Origin: Clostridia bacterium
GTDB lineage: Bacteria > Bacillota > Clostridia > Christensenellales > Aristaeellaceae
NCBI GenBank assembly: GCA_017512805.1
Contig: JAFWES010000017.1
Location: 1-53,860 of the forward strand
Direction: 5' to 3'
DNA length: 53,860 nt
The notes beneath the pieces were generated by a model. That model did not search any database. It was not told the origin of the DNA and saw only the letters and a program-made list of their open reading frames with translations. Below are positions 33,425 to 42,868 of the stretch, piece by piece (the stretch's first letter is position 1; each line of letters opens with the position of its first letter). A program made the position numbers and the translations under genes.

Positions 33425-34087
33425 TCAGGAAAGAACGACTCTCTCCGCCCGGAGGATTTCGTCTTCCATCTGGTTCATCCGGTAGGACAGAATATGCAGG
33501 GAATCGCTTAAATGCACATTCATGACCACCGCGTCCCGGGGATAGTTGAGGTCCACCGGCGCGAAATTCCACACCGCCCGGATCCCCTGGGCATAAAGCC
33601 GGTCCATCATCTTCTGGGCCGCTTCCGCCGGCACCGCCAGGACCGCCACCGTGGCTTCCAGCTCCGGCAGGCGGGCTTCCAGCTCTTCGATGGGATAGAT
33701 CGGCAGCTCCTCGGTGCTCTGCAGGACCTTGCTGAGATCCTCGTCAAAGACCGCCACCGTGGGGAAGCCTTCCCGGGAAAAACTGCTGTAATTGGCAATG
33801 GCCAGGCCCATGCGTCCCGCCCCGATGATGACCATCCGGTGCAGGCGGTCCAGACCCATGATCCTTCGGATATGGTCCTTCAGCTCCTTCACCGGATACC
33901 CGAACCCCTGGCGGCCGAGGCCGCCAAAGCTGTTGATATCCTGGCGAATCTGGCTGGGGGTCAGCTGCATCCGTTCCCCCAGATCCTGGCTGGAGATCTG
34001 CGTGATCCCCTCCGCTTCCAGCTCCCGCAGGTGCCGGTAATAAGCAGGCAGCCTTCGGACCACCGCATCTGATATAAATCCTGACAT
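33425..34087 (-). CDS. rex: Redox-sensing transcriptional repressor Rex
   Basis: Repressor that binds operators at low NADH/NAD ratio and releases them when NADH rises, controlling fermentation genes. The 220 residues have the winged-helix part (ISDAVVRRLPAYYRHLREL, LTPSQIRQDINSFGGLGRQGFGY) and the Rossmann part (VIIGAGRMGLAIANYSSF, FDEDLSK, NFAPVDLNYP). The frame is open for seven more codons, but the ATG at 34085-34087 follows AAAGGAGCGAAGCAG and gives the usual start. It is 88 bases behind mltG. ldhA and others may be its targets, but I found no TTGTGAN6TCACAA site upstream of genes in the window. Confidence 0.95.
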   Translation of the reverse strand: MSGFISDAVVRRLPAYYRHLRELEAEGITQISSQDLGERMQLTPSQIRQDINSFGGLGRQGFGYPVKELKDHIRRIMGLDRLHRMVIIGAGRMGLAIANYSSFSREGFPTVAVFDEDLSKVLQSTEELPIYPIEELEARLPELEATVAVLAVPAEAAQKMMDRLYAQGIRAVWNFAPVDLNYPRDAVVMNVHLSDSLHILSYRMNQMEDEILRAERVVLS

Positions 34088-34175
34088 CTGCTTCGCTCCT
34101 TTGCCCAAACCCGGTTTGCAGGCTGGCGTATCATTGTAACACGTCGTTCATATAAGTGCAACATGAATGCAACGT

Positions 34176-35387
34176 TTATACAATCCCTCTCTTCTGGTCA
34201 AACTGTTTCCACAGCGGAGCGTAAATCGCCACGGCCTGCTCATGTTCCGCCAGGGTCCGGCTGAAATACAGTCCTCCGTGCTCCGGATCCTTGGCGCAGA
34301 AATACAGGTAGTTTTCCGCCGTGAAGGTGGGATCCGGGTTCAGCGCCGCCCGAATGGCGGCCGCGGACGGATTGCAGATCGGGCCGATGGGCAGTCCCTC
34401 GTTCACATAGGTGTTGTAAAAACTGTTCACCGACAGATCCGCTCCTTCCAGGGCCATCTTCCGGACGCCGGTCACATAGTGGATGGTGACGTCGCTCTGC
34501 AGTTTCATTTTCGCCTTCAGCCGGTTATGAAACACGGCGCTGACCTTCGCGAAATCGTCCGCCCCGGCTTCCTTTTCAATGAGGCTGGCCAGGGTCAGGA
34601 CCTGATCCATGGTCATCCCCATCTGCTTCGCCTGCTCCTGCATTTCCGCCGGGAAGACTGCTTCCGTCTGGCTCAGAAGCTTCCGGATGATATCCTCCGC
34701 CGTGGCGGTGACATAAATCTCATAGGTGTCCGGCGCCAGATACCCTTCCAGCACGTATTTCCGGTCCGCCGCGTTTTTCGTGGCCAGCACATCCGCCACA
34801 TAGTAATATTCCCGGAAAGCCTCTCCGGTCTTGCACAGGGTCAGGAAAGCGTTCCGGTCGGCAATCACTCCGTCCCGCACCATCTTGTCGGCGAAGTCTT
34901 CAATCGTCTCCCCGGGAATCAGGGTGATATTCCGCACCAGGGGGTTCCCGTCCCCGGTGGTGAGCATGTCCGCAATTTCGGTCATATTCATGCTCCGCTT
35001 CAGCGCGTACTGCCCGATCTGCAGCTTTTGCCCCATCCCCGCAAAGTCGCAGTAGTATTTGAACACCGTCCTGCTGCGGATCAGCCCGGCCTCCTCCAGG
35101 TTCCGGGACACCCGGGTCAGGCTCTGTCCGCTGGTGATTTCGAAAAACACCTCGGACTCGTCCGCCCGGTCGACCGGGGCGGCGACGGATTCATAAACCC
35201 GGTTCCAAAGCCCCATCCCCAGCCCCGCGACGACGACCGCCACCGTCAGGCCGACCATGATGGGCCGCAGCACCCGCCAGAGCGCGCTGTACCAGTAGAT
35301 CCCGTAAGCCCGTTCCTTTTCGAGGCTCCGCCAGGTGATCTCCCGCTCCTCCGGCGGCTCCTGCCCTTCTTCTCTGTGTTTCTTCAA
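34176..35387 (-). CDS. mltG: Endolytic murein transglycosylase MltG
   Basis: Membrane-anchored lytic transglycosylase that cuts nascent glycan strands and so sets their length. 403 residues: a cytoplasmic N-terminus of about 45 residues, one membrane helix (about 44-66, IMVGLTVAVVVAGLGMGLW), a LysM-like part (FFEITSGQSLTRVSRNLEEAG) and the YceG domain with LEGYLAPDTYEI, LTLASLIEKEAG holding the catalytic Glu, SDVTIHYVTG, and SFYNTYVNEGLPIGPICNPS. It is 12 bases after the YlbF-like gene. Confidence 0.94.
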   Translation of the reverse strand: MKKHREEGQEPPEEREITWRSLEKERAYGIYWYSALWRVLRPIMVGLTVAVVVAGLGMGLWNRVYESVAAPVDRADESEVFFEITSGQSLTRVSRNLEEAGLIRSRTVFKYYCDFAGMGQKLQIGQYALKRSMNMTEIADMLTTGDGNPLVRNITLIPGETIEDFADKMVRDGVIADRNAFLTLCKTGEAFREYYYVADVLATKNAADRKYVLEGYLAPDTYEIYVTATAEDIIRKLLSQTEAVFPAEMQEQAKQMGMTMDQVLTLASLIEKEAGADDFAKVSAVFHNRLKAKMKLQSDVTIHYVTGVRKMALEGADLSVNSFYNTYVNEGLPIGPICNPSAAAIRAALNPDPTFTAENYLYFCAKDPEHGGLYFSRTLAEHEQAVAIYAPLWKQFDQKRGIV

Positions 35388-35399
35388 TGTCCCGCGTCC

Positions 35400-35741
35400 T
35401 CATCCCGGCAGCTGAATGTCCAGCCCCGCCGTATCCGTAATAATCTTGAAAATATCCGCCAGGGCCTGCTGCAGCCGCATTTCAGAGAGCAAAAACTGGC
35501 TGACCTCCGGTTTGCTGTACAGCAGCCCTCCCAGGGTGGAAAACCGCTGCAGTTCCTCCTGGGGCGTCCCCTGCCCGCTCACGGCCCGCATCTGGATTTC
35601 CATCTGCATTTTCCGGTACTCCCGGATCAGCGCCGCCTGGGTCTCATCCGCCATGACCGCATCCTTCAGGCTGTGATAGGTCCGGTATTCTTCACTCCGT
35701 TTGATCTCCTCCGCCAGCCGCCATGCCGCCGCGTACTCCAT
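35400..35741 (-). CDS. YlbF family protein
   Basis: 113-residue helical protein of the YlbF/YmcA family. In B. subtilis, relatives form the Y-complex that steers RNase Y and mRNA processing. The pattern ADETQAALIREYRKMQMEIQM with a following short helix and the LQQALADIFKIITDTAGLDI end fits the family. Location directly downstream of RNase J supports a link with RNA decay, which is inference. The ATG at 35739-35741 follows GGGGGGAGAACC; upstream codons in the same frame look like leader. Confidence 0.82.
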   Translation of the reverse strand: MEYAAAWRLAEEIKRSEEYRTYHSLKDAVMADETQAALIREYRKMQMEIQMRAVSGQGTPQEELQRFSTLGGLLYSKPEVSQFLLSEMRLQQALADIFKIITDTAGLDIQLPG

Positions 35742-35818
35742 GGTTCTCCCCCCTCGCGGAAAATATGGATACGGGGAAGAGGCAGTTCCTCTCCCCCGCT
35801 GTCTAGGCATCCGTCGTC

Positions 35819-37489
35819 TTACACATCCAGCACGATGGGCAGGATCATGGGATTCCGCTTGATCTTTTCGAAGATGTAGTTATGCACGTAGTCCTTGATC
35901 ACGTTCTTCAGGTTTCCGATATTGTCCGAAGCCAGGCTCTGATTGGACAGGATGGTCCGCACCAGGGCCTGCACGTTGTCGATCAGGTCCTCGTTCTCCC
36001 GGACATAGATGAAGCCCCGGCTGACGATATCCGGCCCGCACAGCAGCCGCTGCCGTTCCTGATCGATCACCACCACCACCGCCAGAATCCCTTCCTGGCT
36101 CAGGTGTTTCCGGTCCCGCAGCACCACATTTCCCACGTCGCCCACGCCCAGCCCGTCGACCAGGATCCCACCGGTGGGAACCTGTTCTCCCAGGCTCAGC
36201 TGGTCCATATTCATCTCGATCACCTGGCCCAGCTCGGGGATAATGATATTTTCCTCGGGCAGGCCCATGTTCGCCGCCAGCACCGCGTGCTGCCACAGCA
36301 TCCGGTACTCCCCGTGGACGGGGATGAAGTATTTCGGCCGCACCAGCGCGTGCATCAGCTTGAGCTCCTCCTGGCAGGCATGCCCGGAAACATGCACCTC
36401 CGCCAGGGTGCTGTATACCACCTGAGCTCCCAGCCGGTACAGCTGATTGATCACCCGGGAGATGAACTTTTCGTTCCCGGGGATGGGGGTGGCGGAAATG
36501 ATCACCATATCGCTCTGGCGGATCTGCAGCTTCCGGTGCTCCGCGTAGGCCATCCGGGTCAGACCCGCCATGGGCTCTCCCTGGCTCCCTGTGGTCAAAA
36601 CCAGCAGTTCGTTGTCCGGATACTGATCCAGGCTGTCCATATCGATGAGCCAGCCCTCGGGAATCCGCAGCTCCCCGATACTCATGGCGACCCGGCTGAC
36701 ATTCACCATGCTCCGCCCGATGAAGCAAACCCGCCGGCCGTAGCGAATGGCGTTGTCGATGACCATCTGCATCCGGTGAATATTGCTGGCAAACATGGCC
36801 ACGATGACCCGGCCCTCCGCCTGGGCAAACATCTTGTCGAAGGTTTCCCCGATCTTCATCTCGCTCATGGTATAGCCAGACTTCTCCACGTTGGTGGATT
36901 CGCACAGCATGGCCATGACGCCCTGTTCCCCGTAATGGGCCAGGGTCTGCAGGTCGGTCACATGCCCGTCGATGGGCGTATAGTCGATCTTAAAGTCCCC
37001 GCTGACCACGACCACCCCCGCCGGGCAGGTAATGGCGATGGCGCAGGCGCCGGCGATGGAATGGCTTACATGAATAAACTCGCAGGTAAAGCAGCCCAGC
37101 TGGACGACGCTCCGGGGCTGCACCACATGCATGGGGATATTGTCCACCCGGTATTCCTTCAGCTTCAAATCCACCAGCGCCATGGTCAGCTTCGTCCCGT
37201 AAATCGGGGCAGGAATCTGTTTCAGGATATAAGGAGTCGCGCCGATATGGTCTTCATGCCCGTGGGTAAACAGGAACCCGCGGATCCGATCCTTCCGGCT
37301 CAGCAAATAAGATACATCAGGAATCACCAGGTCCACGCCCAGCATGTCTTCCTTGGGAAACACGCTCCCGCAGTCCACGATGATGATATCGTCGCCATAC
37401 TCAAACACGGTCATATTTTTGCCGATTTCGTCTACACCGCCCAGGGATACTATACGCAGTTTTGCCTTCTCGTTCGTCGCTGCTGCCAA
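35819..37489 (-). CDS. rnj: Ribonuclease J
   Basis: Metallo-beta-lactamase RNase with 5'-to-3' exonuclease and endonuclease action, a main enzyme of mRNA decay and rRNA processing in Bacillota. The 556 residues hold SLGGVDEIGKNMTVFEYGDD, the zinc motif THGHEDHIG at 75-83, VSGDFKIDYTP, MFASNIHRMQM (beta-CASP), TGSQGEPMAGL, and VHVSGHACQEEL, with a C-terminal domain PDIVSRGFIYV. Length is normal. Whether it is the J1 or J2 type cannot be told. It heads the operon with ylbF-like, mltG, rex and vanW-like genes. Confidence 0.96.
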   Translation of the reverse strand: MAAATNEKAKLRIVSLGGVDEIGKNMTVFEYGDDIIIVDCGSVFPKEDMLGVDLVIPDVSYLLSRKDRIRGFLFTHGHEDHIGATPYILKQIPAPIYGTKLTMALVDLKLKEYRVDNIPMHVVQPRSVVQLGCFTCEFIHVSHSIAGACAIAITCPAGVVVVSGDFKIDYTPIDGHVTDLQTLAHYGEQGVMAMLCESTNVEKSGYTMSEMKIGETFDKMFAQAEGRVIVAMFASNIHRMQMVIDNAIRYGRRVCFIGRSMVNVSRVAMSIGELRIPEGWLIDMDSLDQYPDNELLVLTTGSQGEPMAGLTRMAYAEHRKLQIRQSDMVIISATPIPGNEKFISRVINQLYRLGAQVVYSTLAEVHVSGHACQEELKLMHALVRPKYFIPVHGEYRMLWQHAVLAANMGLPEENIIIPELGQVIEMNMDQLSLGEQVPTGGILVDGLGVGDVGNVVLRDRKHLSQEGILAVVVVIDQERQRLLCGPDIVSRGFIYVRENEDLIDNVQALVRTILSNQSLASDNIGNLKNVIKDYVHNYIFEKIKRNPMILPIVLDV

Positions 37490-37707
37490 GTGAAACCTCC
37501 TCTCTTTTCCATACGGGGGAAAATATACTCATAAAGGAACCTGATCCCTGCCGGCCGGTTCCCATTCAAAACCATATGCTCCCAACACATCGTTTCACTG
37601 TCTTATTTTACCAAATGTCCAGCCAAAATGCCATATCACATCTGGGCGTTTTTTATGCATTTTCAGTGAAAAAAATCCGAACATTGTGAAAATCCTGTGA
37701 AATAAAA

Positions 37708-37733
37708 GGCCGGGGGCCTTTCGGCCGCCCGGC
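37708..37733 (-). terminator. Terminator of glyA
   Basis: Minus strand GCCGGGCGGCC-GAAA-GGCCCCCGGC then CTTTTATTTC, ten bases past the glyA stop. The 215 bases between here and rnj hold no gene; they are AT-rich and presumably carry the rnj promoter, but no clear -35/-10 pair is seen. Confidence 0.8.
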
Positions 37734-37742
37734 TGTACTCCT

Positions 37743-38978
37743 TTACGCATACAGGGGATAGCGGAGCATCAGGGCTTCCACCTGCGCCTTCACCTCCGGC
37801 ACGGCGGCTTCCCCTTCCCGCAGAATCTTCGCGATCCATCTGGCCACCCGGTCCATTTCCGCTTCCTTTAACCCTCTGGTCGTGGCGGCGGGGGTTCCGA
37901 TGCGGATGCCGCTGGTCACGAAGGGGCTCCGGGTCTCGTTGGGAACCGTGTTCTTGTTGGCGGTGATGTTCGCCGCGTCCAGCAGGGTTTCCATCTGTTT
38001 CCCGGTCATGTCGGTCCCCGTAAAGTCCAGCAGGATCAGATGATTGTCCGTCCCGCCGGACACCATCCTGACCCCTTCCTCGTTGAAGGCTTTTTCCATG
38101 GCTTTGGCATTGAGGATAATCTGGTGCTGATAATCCCGGAAAGCAGGCTGCAGCGCCTCCCCGAAACAAACGGCTTTGGCGGCGATCACGTGCTCCAGCG
38201 GGCCGCCCTGCGTCCCGGGGAAGATCGCTTTATCGATGGCTTTGGCGTACGCCTCCCTGCACAGGATCATGCCGCCCCGGGGGCCCCGCAGCGTCTTGTG
38301 CGTCGTGGTGGTGACGAAGTCGGCATAGGGAACGGGGCTGGGATGTTCCCCCACCGCCACCAGGCCGGCGATGTGGGCCATATCCACCATCAGCAGGGCG
38401 CCGACTTCATCGGCGATTTCCCGCAGCTTCGGAAAGTCGATGATCCGGGGATAGGCGCTGGCTCCGGCCACGATCATCTTCGGCCTGCATTCCAGCGCAA
38501 TGCGGCGAACCTCCTCATAATCCACCGTTTCCGTCTCCGGGCTCACCCCGTAGGGAACGAATGAAAAGTAAGCGCCGCTCATGTTCACCGGGCTGCCGTG
38601 GGTCAGGTGCCCCCCGTGGGAAAGGTTCATGCCCATGACCGTATCCCCGGGTTTCAGCATGGCGAAGTACACCGCCATATTGGCCTGCGCGCCGCTGTGG
38701 GGCTGCACGTTGGCGTGTTCCGCGCCGAAGAGCTGGCAGGCCCGGTCCCTGGCCAGATTTTCGGCCATATCCACGAACTGGCATCCGCCGTAATACCGCT
38801 TGCCCGGATAGCCCTCGGCGTACTTGTTGGTCAAACAGCTGCCCATAGCCGCCATCACCGCCGGCGATACAAAGTTTTCGCTGGCGATCAGTTCGATATG
38901 CGTCCGCTGGCGGTTCAGTTCCAGCTCAATGGCCTCCGCCACCTGGGGGTCCGCTTTCCGGATCAGATCCAGTTCCAT
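37743..38978 (-). CDS. glyA: Serine hydroxymethyltransferase
   Basis: PLP enzyme converting serine and THF to glycine and methylene-THF, the one-carbon donor used by MetF. 411 residues with [58 protein letters not shown] and the PLP lysine in [14 protein letters not shown]; the C-terminal [14 protein letters not shown] is present. The frame is open to 39263 through the SRP RNA, but the start at 38976-38978 follows AGGAGGAAAAAAG and gives the family N-terminus. It lies 115 bases downstream of the SRP RNA on the same strand. Confidence 0.96.
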   Translation of the reverse strand: MELDLIRKADPQVAEAIELELNRQRTHIELIASENFVSPAVMAAMGSCLTNKYAEGYPGKRYYGGCQFVDMAENLARDRACQLFGAEHANVQPHSGAQANMAVYFAMLKPGDTVMGMNLSHGGHLTHGSPVNMSGAYFSFVPYGVSPETETVDYEEVRRIALECRPKMIVAGASAYPRIIDFPKLREIADEVGALLMVDMAHIAGLVAVGEHPSPVPYADFVTTTTHKTLRGPRGGMILCREAYAKAIDKAIFPGTQGGPLEHVIAAKAVCFGEALQPAFRDYQHQIILNAKAMEKAFNEEGVRMVSGGTDNHLILLDFTGTDMTGKQMETLLDAANITANKNTVPNETRSPFVTSGIRIGTPAATTRGLKEAEMDRVARWIAKILREGEAAVPEVKAQVEALMLRYPLYA

Positions 38979-39094
38979 CTTTTTTCCTCCTGCGTTTTCG
39001 TTCAGCGGCCGCTTACGGGTCCGCCGGTTCGCAGTATAGCATATTCCGATATGTTCGCCCAGTGGGAAACAGGAAAAAAACGGAAAAAAGGCAT

Positions 39095-39229
39095 AAAAAA
39101 ACCGCCGACGCTCAGACTGGGCAGCCCCGCAGCACATCCATCCAATGCTTACTGCTGCTTCCGTCAGGACCTGACAGGGTTCACACCGATGCATCGCACG
39201 GGACCCAATCTTCATCACGCCAGCGGCAT
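39095..39229 (-). ncRNA. ffs: Signal recognition particle RNA, small bacterial type
   Basis: The minus strand carries GTCAGGTCCTGACGGAAGCA followed by GCAGTAAGCA, the conserved SRP helix 8 with GGAA tetraloop region and Ffh-binding internal loops. The flanks pair over a long rod: CCGCTGGCGT with GCGTCGGCGG, AGATTGGG with CCCAGTCT, GTCCCG with CGGGGC. The basal stem runs straight into seven T residues (39095-39101), so RNA and terminator share one hairpin. The 5' end is set from the -10 box. It is a 4.5S-like form without the Alu domain of Bacillus SRP RNA. Confidence 0.92.
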
Positions 39230-39234
39230 CTTCC

Positions 39235-39263
39235 AGTATACTGTCTTTCCGCAAAAAAAGCAA
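39235..39263 (-). promoter_or_regulatory. Promoter of the SRP RNA
   Basis: Minus-strand TTGCTT (39258-39263) and TATACT (39235-39240) with a 17-base spacer; the start falls near 39229 at the foot of the RNA stem. Confidence 0.6.
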
Positions 39264-39393
39264 GCAAAAATTCTGGCCAAAATCCGGGCCAAAAAAGAGT
39301 CTTGACCCGCCCCTTCTCTCCGCATAAAATAGGGTACGTTGGTGTCGCCGGGGGCGGCATTTTCCCGGATCGAGAAGCAGAGGGAGGCCCCAT

Positions 39394-40875
39394 ATGAAAA
39401 TCGGCTTTGATCATGACCGGTATACCACCATGCAGTCTGAGCACATTCTGGAACGGATCGACAAGTTCGGCGGAAAGTTGTATCTGGAGCTGGGCGGCAA
39501 GCTGTTCGACGATTATCACGCCAGCCGCGTGCTCCCCGGTTTCCGCCCCGACAGCAAGGTGCAGATGCTCCTGCGCCTGAAGGATCAGGAAGAAATCCTG
39601 ATCGTTCTGAATTCCGACGATATCGAGACCAGCAAGGTCCGGGGCGATCTGGGCATCACCTACGACGCGGATACGCTCCGCCTCATTGACGCTTTCCGGG
39701 ATATCGGGCTGTATGTGGGCTCCGTGGTGCTGACCCGCTATGCGTCCCAGCCGGCCGCCGTGTCTTTCGAGCAGCGGCTCAACGAGCTGGGCATCCGGAC
39801 CTTCCGGCATTATACCATCGAAGGCTACCCGTCCGACGTGGATCACATTGTCTCCGACGAAGGCTTCGGCCGCAACGACTATGTGGAAACCTCCCGCCCC
39901 CTGATTCTGGTCACCGCGCCGGGCCCCGGCTCCGGCAAAATGGCCACCTGCTTGAGCCAGGTGTATCAGGAAAACCGCCGGGGGATCCGGGCGGGCTATG
40001 CCAAATTCGAAACCTTCCCCATCTGGAACCTGCCCCTGAAGCACCCGGTCAATGTGGCTTACGAGGCGGCCACCGCCGATCTGAGCGATGTGAATATGAT
40101 CGACCCGTACCATCTGGAAGCGTACGGGAAAACCACCGTCAACTACAACCGGGATATCGAGATCTTCCCGGTGCTCAACGCCCTCTTCGAACGGGTGTGG
40201 GGCTATTCCCCCTATCATTCTCCCACGGATATGGGCGTCAATATGGCGGGCTTCTGCATCACCGACGACGAGGTCTGCCGGGAAGCCGCCAACAGGGAAA
40301 TCCTCCGCCGGTACTACGCGGCCCGGTGCGCCCATCTCCAGGGGCACGCCACCCGGGAGGAAGGCGACAAGATCCGCCTGCTGATGAAGAATATCGGGAT
40401 TCAGGATACCCTTCGTCCGGTTATCGGCGTGGCCCGGGAAAAAGCCGCCGCCACCGGTCAGCCCGCGCTGGCCATCCAGCTGCCGGACGGGCGCACGGTC
40501 ACCGGCAAAACCACCGCCCTGCTGGGTCCCTCCGCCGCCGCGGTGCTCAACGCCATCAAGGCCCTGGGGGGCATCCCCAAGGAGACCCATCTGCTTTCTC
40601 CCCACGTCATCGAGCCCGTGCAGGAGCTGAAATGCAAGTATCTTGGCAACCGGAACCCCCGTCTCCATTCCGACGAGGTGCTGGTCGCGCTGTCCGTGTC
40701 CGCCGCCATGAATCCGACGGCCGCCCGGGCGCTGTCCATGCTGCCCCTTCTGAAGGGCTGCGAGGCGCATTCCACGGTCATCCTCTCCGCGGTGGACGAC
40801 AATACGTTCCGCCGCCTGGGCCTGAACCTGACCTGTGACCCCGCTTATCAGACCACGAAGCTTTACCATAAATAA
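39394..40875 (+). CDS. DUF1846 domain-containing protein
   Basis: 493-residue cytoplasmic protein of a conserved family without known function. Family marks: [20 protein letters not shown] at the start, [28 protein letters not shown], the glycine-rich [19 protein letters not shown] (about residues 172-190), which resembles a nucleotide-binding loop, and PFNP-like [13 protein letters not shown]. The C-terminal half has [21 protein letters not shown] binding is an inference from the loop. Start at ATG with GAGGGAGGCCCCAT ahead. A copy of the palindromic repeat begins right at its stop codon. Confidence 0.9.
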   Translation: MKIGFDHDRYTTMQSEHILERIDKFGGKLYLELGGKLFDDYHASRVLPGFRPDSKVQMLLRLKDQEEILIVLNSDDIETSKVRGDLGITYDADTLRLIDAFRDIGLYVGSVVLTRYASQPAAVSFEQRLNELGIRTFRHYTIEGYPSDVDHIVSDEGFGRNDYVETSRPLILVTAPGPGSGKMATCLSQVYQENRRGIRAGYAKFETFPIWNLPLKHPVNVAYEAATADLSDVNMIDPYHLEAYGKTTVNYNRDIEIFPVLNALFERVWGYSPYHSPTDMGVNMAGFCITDDEVCREAANREILRRYYAARCAHLQGHATREEGDKIRLLMKNIGIQDTLRPVIGVAREKAAATGQPALAIQLPDGRTVTGKTTALLGPSAAAVLNAIKALGGIPKETHLLSPHVIEPVQELKCKYLGNRNPRLHSDEVLVALSVSAAMNPTAARALSMLPLLKGCEAHSTVILSAVDDNTFRRLGLNLTCDPAYQTTKLYHK

Positions 40876-41071
40876 ACGTAACTGTTCAGTCGCTCCGCTC
40901 TCTGAGGTATTCCCCTCCGGGGGACGCCTCTCGGCTGCGCTCACTTACGCAGCGGTTCTAAGCTCTGTCATCGGCTTACGCCTCGCCAATCGCTAAGAAC
41001 CGGCGAGAATCGAGCCCCCCGGAGGGAAACACCTCAGCGCTGCGCTTGCAGGACTAAACAGTTACAAATAA
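40872..41071 (+). repeat. Dispersed long palindromic element, copy 2
   Basis: The plus strand matches the minus strand of 957-1150 over its entire length. Ends GTAACTGTTCAGTC and CTAAACAGTTAC are near-perfect inverted repeats; inside, CTGAGGTATTCCCCTCCGGG pairs with the CCGGAGGGAAACACCTCAG arm, and GCGGTTCTAAGC with GCTAAGAACCG. It starts on the stop codon of the DUF1846 gene and ends 24 bases before the next start codon, so it lies within a probable two-gene transcript. Confidence 0.8.
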
Positions 41072-41095
41072 TCGCCGAAAGGACGGTTCAACTGC

Positions 41096-42025
41096 ATGAA
41101 CGAACAGAAAAAAAGCCCCATCCTGCTGGTCATGGCCGCCGGCATGGGCAGCCGTTACGGCGGTCTCAAGCAAATGGATCCCGTGGGCCCCGCCGGCGAA
41201 TCCATCCTGGATTTCAGCGTTTACGACGCCTGCCGCGCCGGTTTCCGGCGGGTCATCTTTCTGATCAATCACAAAATCGACGCGGATTTCCGCCGCCTGG
41301 TGGGGGATCGGATCGCCCGCCATCTGGATGTTTCTTACGCATACCAGGAGCTCTCCGCCCTGCCGGACGGCTTTTCCGCGCCAGAGGGCCGGGTCAAGCC
41401 CTTCGGTACGGGGCACGCGGTGCTCTGCTGCCGAAATCTGATCGATGCGCCCTTCGCCGTCATCAACGCCGATGACTATTACGGCCCCCATGCCTTCCGG
41501 CAGGCCTATGAGGCCCTGTCTCACCTGGAAGACGACGAGAAGCAGCGGTTCATGATGGTCGCCTACCGTCTGAAAAACACCCTGACGGAGAACGGATATG
41601 TCGCCCGCGGCGTCTGTGAAACCCATCCGGACGGCACCCTGAAGGAAATCCACGAGCGGACCCACATCATTTCCACCATGGACGGCCCCCTCTACACGGA
41701 GGACGGCGAATGCTACCGCCGGCTGGATCCGGACGCCCCTGTCAGTATGAACATGTGGGGCTTCACGCCTTCCCTGCTGACCGCGCTGGCGGAGCGCTTC
41801 CCCCTGTTCCTTCGCCGCGACGTGCCCGCCAATCCCCTGAAGGCGGAATTCTTCCTTCCCTTCGTGGTCAACGACCTGCTGGATGAAGGCAAAGCCACCG
41901 TGAAGGTTCTCCGCAGCGAGGACCGCTGGTGGGGCGTCACCTACCGGGAAGACAGGCCCCAGGTCTGCGCCGCCCTGCAATCCCTGACCGACTCCGGCCT
42001 CTATCCATCACCTCTGTGGGATTGA
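41096..42025 (+). CDS. Sugar-phosphate nucleotidyltransferase family protein
   Basis: 309-residue protein of the NTP_transferase family. The N-terminal signature VMAAGMGSRYGGLKQMDPVG is the nucleotide-binding loop with Arg and Lys; PFGTGHAVLCC and VINADDYYG (metal Asp) follow; MNMWGFTP and a Lys-bearing C-terminal part complete the domain. The exact sugar is unknown; no hexapeptide repeat domain follows, so it is nucleotidyltransferase only. ATG at 41096, with GAAAGGACGG ahead. Its stop codon is inside the first of three 14-base repeats. Confidence 0.87.
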   Translation: MNEQKKSPILLVMAAGMGSRYGGLKQMDPVGPAGESILDFSVYDACRAGFRRVIFLINHKIDADFRRLVGDRIARHLDVSYAYQELSALPDGFSAPEGRVKPFGTGHAVLCCRNLIDAPFAVINADDYYGPHAFRQAYEALSHLEDDEKQRFMMVAYRLKNTLTENGYVARGVCETHPDGTLKEIHERTHIISTMDGPLYTEDGECYRRLDPDAPVSMNMWGFTPSLLTALAERFPLFLRRDVPANPLKAEFFLPFVVNDLLDEGKATVKVLRSEDRWWGVTYREDRPQVCAALQSLTDSGLYPSPLWD

Positions 42026-42145
42026 CGGTTTTGCGCGCCTGTGGCGCAAATAGCAAAACCGTCAATCTCAAGCGAAACAGAGCGATCTCCCCTGCGGGGA
42101 GTCGCGACAATTGAGCTTGCGGATATTGACGGTTTTGCTTTTTTA
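42021..42145 (+). terminator. Three-arm repeat that can form two exclusive hairpins, the second a terminator
   Basis: ATTGACGGTTTTGC occurs at 42021-42034 and again at 42125-42138; its reverse complement GCAAAACCGTCAAT lies between at 42053-42066. The middle arm can pair with either copy. Only the second pairing is followed by a T run (TTTTTT at 42139-42144). Between them sits another stem, GCGATCTCCCC-TG-CGGGGAGTCGC. It terminates the nucleotidyltransferase gene and faces the end of the MgtC gene. Confidence 0.65.
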
Positions 42146-42868
42146 TATTTCTTCGATATGGCTTACATACTCCAGCGTGGCCAGGGCGTTGATGATTTCC
42201 CTGTGGGTCTTGTACTTTTTCAGCTCCTCCCTCGTTATGGAAATCGCCACCGAGTACACGCTCAGGCCGGAATGCACATAGGCCGGATTCATCTCGATAT
42301 CGTCAATCTTCAGCCCCAGCTTCCGGATGGTGGTCACAAACTCCCGCAGCCTGGCGCTGCTGGTCAGCTCCAGATGCACCTCAAAATGATTGGATCGGTC
42401 CTTCAGATAGCCCTCCATCCGCGGCAGGGAATTCAGGCAGAAGAACACCGCCACGGCCACCGCCGCGGTCAGTGTATACTGCCCCGCCCCCAGGCTGATC
42501 CCCAGGAAGCAGGTCACCAGCAGCCCCGCCGAGGTGGTAATCCCCCGAATCTGATTTCGGGAAGAAATAAAGAAGGAATTGGTCGCGATCATGGTGGTGG
42601 AAATCACCGCTCCCACGCTCAGCAGATACAGGCCGCTGCCCATCTGCGCGTACAGCCACTGATCCGCGATCATGGCCACCGTTCCCCCCAGGGAAATGAG
42701 CATGAAGGTTCGCAGGCCCGCCGAATGCCGCTTTCGGGACCGCTCCATGCCGATCATGGCGCTCAGGAGAACGGAGAGTCCGATTCGCAGCAGGATGGAC
42801 CAGAGGTTCAGATCATCCGCCCATTCCCCGATCAGGGGAATCAGGGGATCTTTGACATTTCCGATCAT
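42143..42868 (-). CDS. MgtC/SapB family membrane protein
   Basis: 241 residues. The N-terminal half has four to five membrane helices with the family motif LIGMERSRKRHSAGLRTFMLISLGG and the conserved Asp/Gly-rich RNQIRGITTSAGLLVTC; the C-terminal 90 residues form a cytoplasmic ACT-like domain (FEVHLELTSSARLREFVTTI). MgtC-type proteins affect magnesium homeostasis, virulence and ATP synthase; the role in this organism is unknown. The ATG overlaps the stop of the antiporter gene by one base, so the two are translated together. Confidence 0.87.
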   Translation of the reverse strand: MIGNVKDPLIPLIGEWADDLNLWSILLRIGLSVLLSAMIGMERSRKRHSAGLRTFMLISLGGTVAMIADQWLYAQMGSGLYLLSVGAVISTTMIATNSFFISSRNQIRGITTSAGLLVTCFLGISLGAGQYTLTAAVAVAVFFCLNSLPRMEGYLKDRSNHFEVHLELTSSARLREFVTTIRKLGLKIDDIEMNPAYVHSGLSVYSVAISITREELKKYKTHREIINALATLEYVSHIEEI

